Shown: positions 29,814 through 40,125 of the stretch, in pieces
Layout of the letters: each line of letters opens with the position of its first letter
Position numbering within the stretch: position 1 is the stretch's first letter
NCBI GenBank assembly: GCA_029834535.1
Contig: JAQMWT010000340.1
Location: forward strand, 62,001 to 126,000
Direction: 5' to 3'
Origin: Chrysophaeum taylorii
Lineage: Eukaryota > Sar > Pelagophyceae > Pelagomonadales > Pelagomonadaceae
Length of the DNA: 64,000 bases
Position numbers and translations under genes: made by a program
The notes under the pieces: generated by a model
What the model was told of the DNA's origin: nothing
Seen by the model: only the letters and a program-made list of their open reading frames with translations
The model's database searches: none

Positions 29814-31669
29814 TTAGGTATCTTCTTGGTCTGAGTCAGTAGCATGGTGCATACCTAGAAGAGAACGAGACGTGGCAAAGTCGGCTGCAGGAGGCTTTGT
29901 AAAGCCATCAGCTACATTTAACTTGCCAGGGACATGGTGAACACGAATCTTCTGTAGTGCGACATATTCGCGAATTTTGAACCATCGAGTAGAAAGGGCT
30001 TTGCTGCGAGAAGAGCCGTCAGGATTGTTGGAAGATTCACAGCTGCAGCATTATCAGACAAAAGAGGTAGGCTTCTGATGAAGCGCATATCCTCGGCAAT
30101 AGGACTGTCATCAGCGTCAAAATAGGATGGAGGGTCAGTTTGCGTATTCATGTAGAATGTCGGATTAACAACAAACGAAAGCTCAAGAAGTAACTTACGA
30201 AGCCAGACTGCTTCGTCAGCGCAGATGCTGAGAGCAATAAGCTCAGCTTCGTGGGTAAAACACGAAACGATGGGTTGGTGTTTGCTTTTCCATGCGATGA
30301 GACAGTCGAACAAGTAGAAGACAAAACCCGTAGTGGACTTACTGTCTCCCTGTTCCAGTGAAGGAGCATTGTCAGCATCCACCATAGCGACTAGATGGTC
30401 GAACTTGCCAGTAGCAATGTCTTTGTCCCGGTAGTCGACTATTGTTGACAGGTCAACTCTGTTGGAGGAAATGGCGCGGAGATGATTTTCAATAGCGTCC
30501 CCTTTAGGGTGAAACCAGAGACGAAGAGCTCGATTGGCAGGTTTGCTGAGGTACCTTAGGAGGTGACAGAGCATTTGGACATGCACATAGGTGGGAGAGT
30601 GCATACCTCGGGAACAGCGTCCTAGAGCTTGGGAGAAATCGGGGCGACAAGCAACTTGCATGAAGACCAATTTGCCAAGTAGAGTAGCGAAGTGATCGTG
30701 GATATAAATTTCCACGTCGGTAGAAGGAGAGCCCTCTGTATAAGTGAAAGTGGACGAAATGGGATACTTCAGTGGTGTGAGGTTTTTAAATATAGGATGA
30801 TCGTTGAATAGTGCTTCTAGTTTGGCTTGGACATCTAACGATATGGATCCATCCGGCGTTCGGCAGACACGCATTCCCAGAAGAGTATGGACTGGCTCAA
30901 ATTGTTCCACAGAAAAGCGCTCATGTAACGCGGCTTGTAACTCTGAGCGGAGAGTGTCGTCGTTTGACACTATAACAATATCGTCCACTGATAAACTGCA
31001 GATGACGAAGCGAGCGTGCGTAGACGTACGAACATATAAACAAGTATCCGCATGGAGTCGCTTGTATCCAAGACTCCGAAAGAAGCTGTCAATCTCTTTG
31101 TTCCAGAGAGAAGGAGATTGTCTGAGTCCATAGAGAGACTTCAGCAGCTTGGGTAAACGGCGGCCACGGTATTTGTCGTCTTGTGGGTCGAGTAGTTTGA
31201 TACCATCCGGGAGTTGGACGTAGACGTGTGCGTCAATGTCGGACTGGACGAACGCGTTGGGCCCGTCACTGTGGTAGACCGGTAGGTTCTTGTAAGCCGC
31301 AATAGCTAAGATGACACGTATAGCAGTCATAGTTGCCATAGGGCTAAACGTCCCAAAGAAATCGGCGCCAAGTGAGGCTAGAAATCCACGCAAGACTAAT
31401 CTAGCCTTGTGCTTGATGTAATCGCCAGACGCATTCGTCTTGATCTTGAGGACTAGCCGGCTGTCAATTGGACGAGTCGAAGCACCAGGTAGAGATAGTT
31501 TGAAGCATCCGAAGCGCACTATATCATGTAGTTCCTTTGCGATTGCCTTGACATAGGCTTGTCTGTCTTCAGGAGAAAGGCCTTGAAGACACTTGAGTTT
31601 GTACTCGTCAATGGATACGTCGGCCTCTTGGACCTTGTATTCGTCCGGACCTACGGTGGCTGGAGGGCC
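29814..31669 (-). CDS. Copia pol: reverse transcriptase and RNase H
   Basis: Part of a 1027-codon frame (33001-29918). Copia RT signatures: RLVLKIKTNASGDYIKHKAR, ATMTAIRVILAIAA, then SDGPNAFVQSDIDAHVYVQL, LLKSLYGLRQSPSLW, and the catalytic box LSVDDIVIVS (codons about 30980-30991). The box reads SVDD where copia normally has YVDD. RNase H follows with VDADNAP, CFTHEAEL and EAVWLRKLL. The end of RNase H continues in another phase from about 29980 (KIRVHHVPGKLNVADGFTKP) to TAA 29814-29816, so one frameshift separates it from the main frame. RT copies the element RNA; RNase H removes the template. Confidence 0.92.
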
Positions 31670-31690
31670 ATAGTTTAACGACTTTTCGGT
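31670..31690 (-). other. Candidate polyprotein processing site 3 (TEKSLNY)
   Basis: Encodes STEKSLNY followed by GPPATVG, between the integrase tail and the start of RT. The core 17 nucleotides are identical to site 2. Confidence 0.6.
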
Positions 31691-33838
31691 CGAAGCAGTG
31701 TAAAGGACTTCGGGATATGCGTGAGTGGCGCAAGTGGAAGGGGTAGAGTTGTCAGGTTCCAAGGCAACCACAAGGAGTGGTTCCTCATGAAGTACCTGGG
31801 TGATGTACTCGGTAGAGCATAGGAGGTATTCCTCCAGGTCAGATAGTTCAGCGGATGTAGCGCCAAACTCAGATGGCGAGTGATCGATGAGACTGGTGGG
31901 TGCCAGGTAACAGTAGGCGTATTGCAATGGAGAGACACCAAACGCTGAAGCATGTTCCATGAACATAGCGACAAGTGAAGACGGGAGGTGACCACATGGA
32001 GTGTCATCAGTGATGAGGTGTGTAGCTACTGGAATGATGGATGCGCACTTGGTTTGCGAGAAAACACCATCCAGTATGGGATAGCGAGACAGAAGGTCGG
32101 TACGCAATGGAAGGAGGTCTTTGACCAGCAGAGCTTGTTCCCCCTCTGGGCAGATAGCCGTCCAGTGGATGCCACCAGAGGTGTTGAGGGAGGAGAGGGT
32201 GGGTGATTTGAAATCGAGATAGCGATGTTGAAGGTCCCAGCGGAAGTCAGCGAGTTCCCCACCAGCGGCTTTGTAGGCACCAACCGTAGAAGCTTGGAGC
32301 CGAGCATTGACAGAAGGCCTGGAGGAGGCTTTGCGCCGGTTGGGGCGCTTCGTCCCCATGACAAGTTGAAGGTTGTCTTGAGAGAACAAGTCCTTGTAAG
32401 AAGGAAGAATTGGTGGTGGCGAAATGGTATCGTCGTCAGCAGGAGTCTTGTCGTCGGCAGGAGATGAAGCTGCTGCTGTAGGCGGAGGGGTATGGGACGG
32501 AGTCGGCGACGGAGCAGGAGCGGGAGGGTGCCCCCTCCGAGTATGAATCCCCCTCTGAAACGCATCATTGGGGTCTTCATCTCGATGAAGGTTAATGTCG
32601 AAGGACACTGGCGTAGCATCAGGTGGAGGAGCATGTTCAGGATCCAGGGTGGAGCGGCGAATCATGTATGAGAAGGTCAATTTGGAGATGACGCGAAACT
32701 GGCCATTTTCAGGATTAAGGACAACATCAGCTTGATGGTCAACATGAGGAGAGACAAGTGGATTTTGAGAGTTGGCGCAGCGCAGGTCGAGATAGCGTCG
32801 CCGAGAGGGCTCATCCTCGTGGTGTTCATGAGGCTCAAGGAGAAGGAAGCACTCGCTGCCAAAGATCTTGATGAGATCATGTTGGGGTGTTGCTAGTTGA
32901 TTATACAGAAACTGCTGAGGGCTGATGATGGCATGGTGAATGCGTTCGAGTGAGGCATTTGGGAGGATGTTGTATGATTGAATGGTGTGGATCACAGCCA
33001 CGGGAAGTGGATTGCAGGTTCCACGATCTTGGCGCCACGGTAATGAGCATTGAGAAGGTTACGGAGGCGAGTTGAGAAGGAAGAAGCAATGAAGCCTATG
33101 CTTTGTTCGACTTCATGGTTATGATGGTGAAGGTAAGGCGGGAAAGCGACAAGGCTGATATCATGCTCGACCCTGTAGGGAGTGGTGATGTATTTGCTGA
33201 AGTACGGCCGGAACGCGTCTTAGTATACTGTGCGTAAATGCACATTGAGTTGGGTCTTGCAGAACGGATGCAGGTAATCGAGTGCCTGCGTGAATTCGGT
33301 CGCGTTGGTGGTGCGAGTGAAGTAGGCTAGTAGGAACTTCGATAGTAGTTCTTTGAAGACAATAATGTGGGTGAAGCCGCCCCATTCAGACGGTATGGTT
33401 ACGTAGCCACCGTCGCAAGCCCAGACTTCACCGGGCCGGAGGGTCTGTTCAACATTGGGCTTGGTCTCGTTATTTTGGTCGTGACGGTGGCGTTTGTTGT
33501 GGCAAAAGCAGTCTATGCACATATCCCTGTATGGCATATCAGATGCTGAGAAGCCAGGGCGAGCAAGGACGTCTGGGGCTCTAGCAGCAACGTTGTCAGG
33601 GCAATGGTGTACGTTGTGGAAGCGGATGGCGCGTTCTTCGGCATTTTGGTACGACGGTGCCATGGGAGAGCGATTTGCGAGGAATTGCCTTGACCGGAAT
33701 GTGTTTCTTCCGACGGACATTGAATTTGAGTTCGGTGGATGCATCTAGCGATGGGGCATCAGGATCATCGCTGGTGTCCGCGTCATCGGCAGCGGGGGTT
33801 GTAGAGAGGGCTTCTTCCGGTGTTATTCCTGAGGAGCG
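31691..33838 (-). CDS. Copia pol: integrase
   Basis: N-terminal HHCC zinc region (IRFHNVHHCP, later MCIDCFCHNKR) near 33600-33480. The catalytic core follows: first Asp in VWACDGGYVTI (about 33400), second Asp just after TAA 33220-33222 (HLRTVY-stop-DAF), and Glu in HHNHEVEQSIGF. The core continues to a phase change at about 33005-33030, then the C-terminal part, with the copia-specific HDLIKIFGSECFLL, lies in the long frame starting at 33001. A proline-rich linker (about 32560-32430) and a further 200 residues of unknown role precede site 3. The nonsense codon and frameshift disable this copy as it stands. Confidence 0.85.
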
Positions 33839-33859
33839 GTAGTTTAACGACTTTTCGGT
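33839..33859 (-). other. Candidate polyprotein processing site 2 (TEKSLNY)
   Basis: Encodes SWTEKSLNY followed by RSSG, between the methyltransferase-like domain and the integrase. The core is nucleotide-identical to site 3. Confidence 0.6.
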
Positions 33860-34059
33860 CCAGCTGCGGTTGGAAATGCGGCTCATGAATGCATCCGCCT
33901 GAAAGATAGTATCTGAGCTGTGACTGGAAAGAAGCAGTTCACAAGTGAGGAAGGTAGATACATAGGTCTTCTTCAAGGTATCACTGTCATGTTGAAAGGA
34001 GGGGTCCAACATAAGTGACTTCATATCGACGGCCACGCGATAGATGTGTGTGAAAAGGG

Positions 34060-35700
34060 CGTGATAATTGCCCGCGGGTAGGGCATTGCTGAGTAGGTCG
34101 CAGCATAAGTCTTTCTTCAGTGAGAGTAAGAAGGACGTCTGGGAGCGGGTATGATTGTTGGCTTTGACAAGTTCGGATCGAGTAGGGTAGCGAAGTTTGC
34201 CATTGCGAGGGTCCAACAAGATTATATTCACATATCCCCGGATAGTTGGCAATGGAGCTAACATAGAGTGAATTTTGGATCCAACCTTGCGGTCGCTGCC
34301 ACGTAAGTAGCCGATATGCCGGCTATGAGAAAGATGGTAATCTTCCAAGGAAAAATATCTGTCCTTGAAAGTGAATTGATCGGAGGATTGGTTGTATGAG
34401 AGACAGCAGGGCTTAACAAGAGAGCACTGTTGGAGTAAGTTGCGGATGGCAGGAACAGTGCTGTGGGCTGTGTTGACAGGGGGGTAGGCTTGCACTAGCC
34501 ATAAATATCCCTGAAACGAATCGAGATGGAGCGTCTTATCGGAGGGGTTATCGCTACCGGTTAGGGTGTGTAAGTAGATCCATATGCGTCGATAGAAGCC
34601 TGATATTTACTCGCGTAAGGATGTGGATATTGAAGGTAGATGAGGATGTTGTGAGAAATAACCTAGGTGCGGGTTTGTTAGTTTCGCGCAACATAGTAAG
34701 ACACAGGTGTGGGAGTGTTAGGCGAAATTCAGGCGAATAAATTATAAGGGGGGACGAATGATTTGAGGCGGATAGGATTTGAAGATCCAGGTAGTGGTTG
34801 GTTAGAGGATCTCTTGAAACCACGGTGGAGATAGGAGCACTCCGAGTGCGTTTCGTGAGTATGTTGTTCGAAAGCTTGCTGTGAATGGAGCCTGAGAAAG
34901 AGTAGGTTGAGGGTCTCAAGCTCATAGAAGCTTAACCGAACGGAACCAGTGCGAGAGTACAAAGGAAACGTCTTGGGAGATTGAACCAGTGGTGGATCTG
35001 GGTAAGTGCGAACCCAGTCTTGAGATAGAGTCTTAGACAGCCAGAGGGTTTTAGGCACCGAGTTAATATCATCTGCTATGTCCAAGAAGCGCTTCGGGTG
35101 CTGGTTCGGCCAGGACAGGATGTCCATGGGTCCAGTGTTGTACCTGCGAGCAATGCAGATCCATCGTTCTCGAGATTGTTAATCGCCACATAGATAAGTA
35201 GGGAAGCGGTCGAATACATCAGCGGTGTAGTCCAGTGTGGCGTGAATGAGGTTAGCCACGGAAATGTGATCCCTGTGGATACACTTGTGAGGGGGTGTCA
35301 TCTCCGCAAGTAGGACTAGGGGTTTCAGTAGCTTGATGACAGAAAGCATATTCTCAAAGAGGGAGTCGTCGAGCAAACTGACCAAGTCGGCTGTTTTGGT
35401 GCTCTTGAGAAGATTTCGGTTGGTGCAAGGAGGAGTGGTTTCTATCACATCACAGTAAAAATCCCGTCTTTCATCTTCTGTTATAGAAAGGAGATGATTG
35501 AGGAAAGAAGGTAGAGATTCGAAAATACTAATCTTTGGAAAGTGTTTGCATAACATGCGTATAGGAGTTTCATCGGACTTAACGACAATCTTAACGTCGA
35601 TGTTTAAGCCCAAGTCATGTGAGGCTTGTGACAGAAACGCAGGTGTAGTCAATCCGGAGCATAGCAAGATGACTGTTGGTTTGCGAGAACCATTGTTGGT
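34060..35700 (-). CDS. C5-cytosine DNA methyltransferase-like domain inside the copia element
   Basis: Spread over several frames, the hallmark motifs occur in canonical order. Motif I: LLCSGLTTPAF (about 35640-35670). Motif IV: DVIETTPPCTNRN, whose catalytic Cys codon is 35425-35427. Motif VI: LLKPLVLLAEM (Glu codon about 35302-35304). Motif VIII: QSRERWICIA (35149-35178), directly after TAA 35179-35181. Motif IX-like: RYPTRSELV (about 34170-34192). Motif X: LSNALPAGNYHALF (about 34050-34090). The stretch between VIII and IX would be target recognition. The family transfers a methyl group from SAM to cytosine C5. The copy has a nonsense codon and phase changes, so activity in this copy is doubtful. 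Its position between protease and integrase suggests release by the element protease. Confidence 0.75.
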
Positions 35701-36795
35701 AGTTGATAAGAATGCTGGGCGAGTGCGCAGTCAAGTGAGAGACGGATTATTGCTCCCAACATATTCGTTCTGCTTCCGAAGGTTGAGAAGCAGAGTGCGC
35801 AGCCACGGCCGAGTTTTGAGCTTGGTGACCAGGTAATTGTAATAGTGACAAAGGTTTTCATTGTACCTCTTCAGCGGGAAGGATAGTGAACGTAGCTCAA
35901 GGTTCCTATCGCGTGCAAGAGTGTAAGGTAGACACGGTAGTGCCGGGAGGTCGTGGTCGACGTAGTGAATAGGCACATTCACGTCTTTATCAAGTAAGCT
36001 AGTGAGATGCGACATATTTGGCTGTTCACTGTCGTTGAGGGTGACAGTTAGCTGTGCCTTGTTCCACTCGGGGGCACTTAGGATAAATAGGTGTCGACCC
36101 TGCACTGGCTTGAGGAATAAGGCGTAGTCAAGCTTGACGTAGCCGATACCTGGGTGAGCAGGTAGGGGAGATACGATATTTTTCGTGATCATAATATGCG
36201 ACACCTGCTGTTGTCCAGTGGCAGTTTGGAGAACTGGGGCACACTTATGTCGATGGGGACAACATGATTCGGCAGGACGAAATCAAATGTGGTCATTAAA
36301 GAGATGGATGCGCAGCTGTCCAGGTATAGGAATTGGAAATGAAGGGGGAGATTATGGTCGCTCCAATATTTGGTGAGAAACGCGTTTTCGCGAGGCACAC
36401 TTGTGACACTGGTAGAGGGAATGCTGGCTGCGAACAAGCTGGTTTGTGTAAGTAGCTTTGAGGTGACCACAACTTGTGAAAAAGTAATAGGGACGACGGA
36501 CGCAGTAGGTTCACCGTCGTCCCTTGCCGATACCGTTGTTAAGATCGAATGGTGAGAGATCTTGTGGGTTACTCGATGATGTAGTATCGGCCGCTGCTTG
36601 ATCGGAGCTCCTACGGCACATAGCCGCAGTGACATGTGACGAGAGCTTAGTCAGCCTCTCAGGTGACAATTTTGCTATAGCGTCCGCAGTAAAATTGACT
36701 GATTCCGCGGAAACAGTGGCGGGTGATGAACTGTTGCCACTTGCGTTAGATGGAGTGGAGGAGTTGGGTGCAGACACAGTAGGTTGGTCTGCCCC
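35701..36795 (-). CDS. Copia protease region
   Basis: Starts in the -1 frame relative to gag, just after site 1, with a Ser/Thr/Asn-rich leader (36777-36520), then changes phase. The aspartic-protease active site is LYLDSCASISLM (about 36305-36340), in the place of the usual L-D-S-G-A-S; the Gly is Cys here. A further piece at 36204-35731 (GIGYVKLDYALFL and others) probably holds the rest of the fold plus an unassigned segment. The enzyme would be a homodimeric retroviral-type protease that cuts Gag-Pol. Phase changes at about 36520 and 36200 break this copy. Confidence 0.7.
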
Positions 36796-36816
36796 ATAGT
36801 TTAACGACGTTGCGGT
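36796..36816 (-). other. Candidate polyprotein processing site 1 (TATSLNY)
   Basis: Encodes LLSTATSLNY followed by GADQP, directly after the gag frame ends, in the -1 frame that leads into protease. Confidence 0.6.
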
Positions 36817-36851
36817 CGAAAGCAGATGTATGTCAACGTCCCGAACGATAT

Positions 36852-38183
36852 CTACTCGGCATAGGAAAGTTGATCATATAAGCGGAGCAAATCTGTATTA
36901 TCGTCTGGGTTAGACGTAGTGGCAAAAATATCAGCAGATTGCAAAAACGTTTCAAATAGCTTTGTAATCTTATCTTGCAGCTGAGACGTAGTGGCACTTT
37001 GGTCAGTATATTTGGAGAGTTCACGAAATTGATCTTTGAGTGCATGCATGGCATGCTTTGTGCGATCTAACAATTTCATATCCGATCGAGAAGGTCTGTC
37101 GAAGGTGCGTGCATACGCAGGTCGATCGTTAGATTGACCCGGACTGCGAGCTCTGGTGACATAGGAGTCACCTGACCGGTAGTAGCTAAGATCATTATGA
37201 GAGAAGGGCAGGCTAGCGTCTTTTGAGTTACGTAGGCGTCGTGCGTTAAACGCTTTCGAGTTACGTAGGCGTCGTGCGTTAAACGCGGGTTTCGACTGTT
37301 GTCCATTGGCTGAATTGGTAAGTGACGCAAATACATGTGCTGTGTGCGCCAGTTCAGTGTCCGTAGAGTCCAACAGCCTGGTTAGCAGTAATTTGGGTTT
37401 TTGATGTGTGGACAATCCTTCAACGTAAGGGATCCAAGAGACTGGCGGTTCAAGACGTCTTTTATCGCTTGTAGTATTGGACACTGAGTTGTAGAGGTCC
37501 AACGCGAACTCAAGAATGGCTGAAGAGTCAGAAGGATGGCATACCCTGTTAGCTTCAGGTTGTGCTCTGGTAGAAGAGCGTGTCTCGTAGATGAGGCACC
37601 AGTCGACCCATCCTCTATCGTAGCGATTGTTGCTGGTGTTATCGGCGAAATGGCGGTGAATTTCTTCATAAATTTTACTGCAGAGCGTGGATTCATCAAA
37701 TTGTAGGTCAGTTTCTTCCTGATTAAGTTGGAAAGAGAGATGTCTGAAGGACTGCACGCATTCAATGAAGACATGTACATACCAGTTGGGGTTATACACA
37801 GCAGCGTTAAATTGCTGTTTCAGACACGACACGTCGTTACTAGAGTCTGTTTCGTAGAGGTTAAAGGCAATGAGCATGACAGCTCGGGTTTAATTAGGGT
37901 GGTAATGCCGATTGTATACCTCAGTAATGGCTGGCCAGGCCGTAAGAGCGGGCTTACCCACCACACTTTCGTGGTTAAAGAAAGTATATAAAAAGGTGGC
38001 ATAGGTAGATTGATATAAAACGCAGTAATTGCCTAATATGTCTCACTTGGAGCGAGACCTACCGACTTTGTGGAGTTGAAACCGGTTCCCATCATTGAGA
38101 TACTCAACAACAGGGGCTTCTAATTTCAAAACATCCGCACCAGTGACTGCCTTGGGTGCGGCTCTTGCTGCTCGTTCCGCCAT
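36852..38183 (-). CDS. Copia gag
   Basis: ATG 38181-38183 opens a frame (MAERAARAAPKAVTG) of 443 codons to TAG 36852. It is interrupted by in-frame TGA and TAA before codon 103; the last 341 codons are open. The protein is Ser/Arg/Asn-rich with a likely nucleic-acid-binding basic region (ARSPGQSNDRP and TFDRPSRSDMK). No CCHC zinc knuckle was seen. A 33-bp tandem duplication at about 37224-37289 repeats an 11-residue unit (AFNARRLRNSK twice). Gag forms the virus-like particle. The pol frame lies in -1 relative to gag with about 20 nt overlap, and no canonical slippery heptamer was found. Confidence 0.75.
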
Positions 38184-38750
38184 GAAGACGGTGACTTGAA
38201 CCTATAGTTCAGTCAGAGAGCAGTTGACACAATTAGACATTCTAAGGGGGTCTGTCTAGCGGTGTCTATGTACACTCATCAGGTAAACAATGGAAGCGCC
38301 TATATGGCAACTGTACAAACTGTGGTTCCTGCCAGTGTGAAAGGGTATGCACTGAACAGGCAGTTGTGTAAGGTGGTGCTCGGAGAGCGGTAGGTTTGTA
38401 CTATCGTGGAGTGTCCTAGCGGACATACCCAAAAAATTCCAAGCGCGCGTGCAATTAATACAAGACTAGTACAGACTACACACACACCGACACTGTCCCA
38501 CCCACATCCTTCATGCTCCCCACACACACCCCCCCTCTTAGCAGTCGACATTTAAAGACACTGTCACGACAATACGATACTATAAACAAGCACACAGGGG
38601 TACGCAGTCTTTAACATGTGCGGTGTAGCTATGTACAACCCGTGTTAAAGCGCATACAAACAATTGTGTTCCATGGCGAGGCTAGACCGGCGCGGTAACG
38701 GTCCAAAACCCAATAAGTATGTGCATGCAACACGTGATCACTCAGGACCC
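38184..38750 (-). other. Copia 5' leader
   Basis: Untranslated stretch between PBS and gag ATG. It includes a block (38497-38555) that recurs at 53.83 kb. A low-complexity GT/G-run lies at about 38515-38536. Confidence 0.6.
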
Positions 38751-38766
38751 CGCTGGGCCCATAACC
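38751..38766 (-). promoter_or_regulatory. Primer-binding site complementary to the anticodon arm of initiator tRNA-Met
   Basis: Immediately inside the 5' LTR the minus strand reads GGTTATGGGCCCAGC. Its complement, GCTGGGCCCATAACC, is the anticodon stem-loop of eukaryotic initiator tRNA-Met. Drosophila copia is known to prime from a 5' half of the same tRNA rather than from its 3' CCA end. The exact abutment to the LTR supports the call. Confidence 0.8.
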
Positions 38767-39090
38767 TGCAGAGAATTCCGCTAGGCAGTGGTTAGATCAC
38801 TGAGAGACCATCCCGTCTCACCGCGTGAGTCTGGCAAGGATAAGTAGGTTTCAGGGAACTAAAATGTAGGGTCCCCCTAGCCTCGGCACACGACAGACGA
38901 TACATAGCAACACATCAGTGTAACATGTAATTACTACGCACCTGCGGGGCGCGCTAGACCATGATGATGAGCTTGAGCACAAATCATCAGAGGACTAATT
39001 GATTGTGTAAAAGGGGAGGAGAAGGGTAAGGAAGAGATCGCGTTCTCAACGGACGGAATAAGGTAGGAGGAGTTAGCAGATTTCTCTGCA
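38767..39090 (-). repeat. 5' LTR of the copia element
   Basis: 324 bp, starting TGCAGAGAATTCCGCT and ending AGCAGATTTCTCTGCA. It differs from the other LTR at about 15 substitutions and a few indels of 1-3 bp. By homology it carries the promoter, but no TATA box was confidently placed. Confidence 0.95.
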
Positions 39091-39452
39091 CTGAGGATCA
39101 ACTGGCTTATGAGGTTAATCTGACTTTTTCATGTGATGATCCCCATAAGTTTAGAGATGTGATTACTGGACTCGCGGATATTTCTTTTGTTTTCAGTGGT
39201 CTCGAATTGGGTTCAATAGTTCCAGTTGGAAGAGCTGTTCACGAAACGCTGATGCCCGTACTAAACGACGACGAGCTTTTAGCGAAGTTGTGTATCCTCC
39301 GTTATAATGTGGGGATTGACGTTCTACGCCTTCTTGTTGATCCAGCGATCATCAAACAAGCGCAGGTCCCTGGCGAGAAATGGCAGGAGATTGAGGCGTT
39401 GTTTGCGATTGACGACGCGCTTTGGTTTTATTTTTCTTCAAACAAGTTATGA
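39091..39452 (+). pseudogene. Right part of the host gene interrupted by the copia element
   Basis: From the LTR border the frame is open to TGA 39450-39452 (residues such as SFVFSGLELGSIVPVGRAV and DPAIIKQAQVPGEKWQEIEA). With one copy of the 5-bp target site kept, this frame joins in phase to the frame that enters the left LTR. The protein is not recognised. Composition matches 26.3-27.3 kb. Confidence 0.55.
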
Positions 39453-40125
39453 ATTCCAAAGACCACTCTTTCCGTCACATGATGAAAGCAGCACGAAACG
39501 CAAAGAATTTTTTTCCCCCAAACAGGCGCCGTCTCACGTTTCGCAACGAGACAACGCTCTCTTTAATGTTAGTGATTAGTCCCGCATCAAGACACTCGAG
39601 AAGTACTGGAACTGGCGCGATGGGTGATGCGAAGTTGCCGGGGAGGGAGCACCTCTGCTAGCCTCGAGCTCTTCGCGGGCATAGTCGTTAAAAGAATAGG
39701 ACAAGAGGAGGCGAGGCTGCAGGAAAATCGCAGTGGCTTAGCCATACGCGCGACTCCGAGCCGTAAAACTTGTCGGGATATTGTACGCGCCCTGTCCTCA
39801 AGACGACGATGATGACGACAACGAACCGCCCCCCGCGAACATGGCGAGGTCAACGGGCCAGACTCCGTCGACGAGCCCGCCCTCGATGAGGAGGAGGATA
39901 AGAGCCCAGCTCCAGAGGAGAAACTCCGCGACTACCTCATGGGCCTCGGAGACGCCACATTCTACCATGAGGCGCCACATTCCTTGCGACCCATTCAGCG
40001 TCGCCAAAGACCCCCCTCGAAACCCAATTTCCCTGCCAAACTGTAGCCTACATTGTAGAGCCACTCAGGTGCTGCGGTGCCCGTCGTTCTAGGGGGGAGC
40101 GATCCCTCCGCGCTATAGGGGAGGC
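39453..40125. other. No supported gene
   Basis: Short frames on both strands. A plus-strand acidic piece near 39850-40045 (DEEEDKSPAPEEKLRDYLMG) looks protein-like but is isolated and followed by stops. Confidence 0.4.

Larger units (their letters stand above)
27331..39090 (-). mobile_element. Ty1/copia LTR retrotransposon with methyltransferase-like domain and extra 3' ORF
   Basis: Full structure on the minus strand: 5' LTR 38767-39090, PBS 38751-38766, leader, gag (38183-36852), protease (about 36640-36190), C5-methyltransferase-like domain (about 35700-34060), integrase (about 33750-32880), RT and RNase H (about 31670-29830), ORF3 (about 29810-27784), polypurine tract, 3' LTR 27331-27648. 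The protease-integrase-RT order defines Ty1/copia (Pseudoviridae). At 11.76 kb it is very long for copia. LTRs differ at roughly 15 sites over 315 bp plus small indels. Flanks CTGCG and CTGAG are a near-match 5-bp target duplication. Stops and frameshifts in gag, protease, methyltransferase, integrase, RNase H and ORF3 suggest this copy is not autonomous. Confidence 0.95.

Noticed and set aside
36840-36875. Canonical -1 ribosomal slippery heptamer at the gag-pol overlap
   Set aside because: No X-XXY-YYZ heptamer is in register with gag in the overlap.
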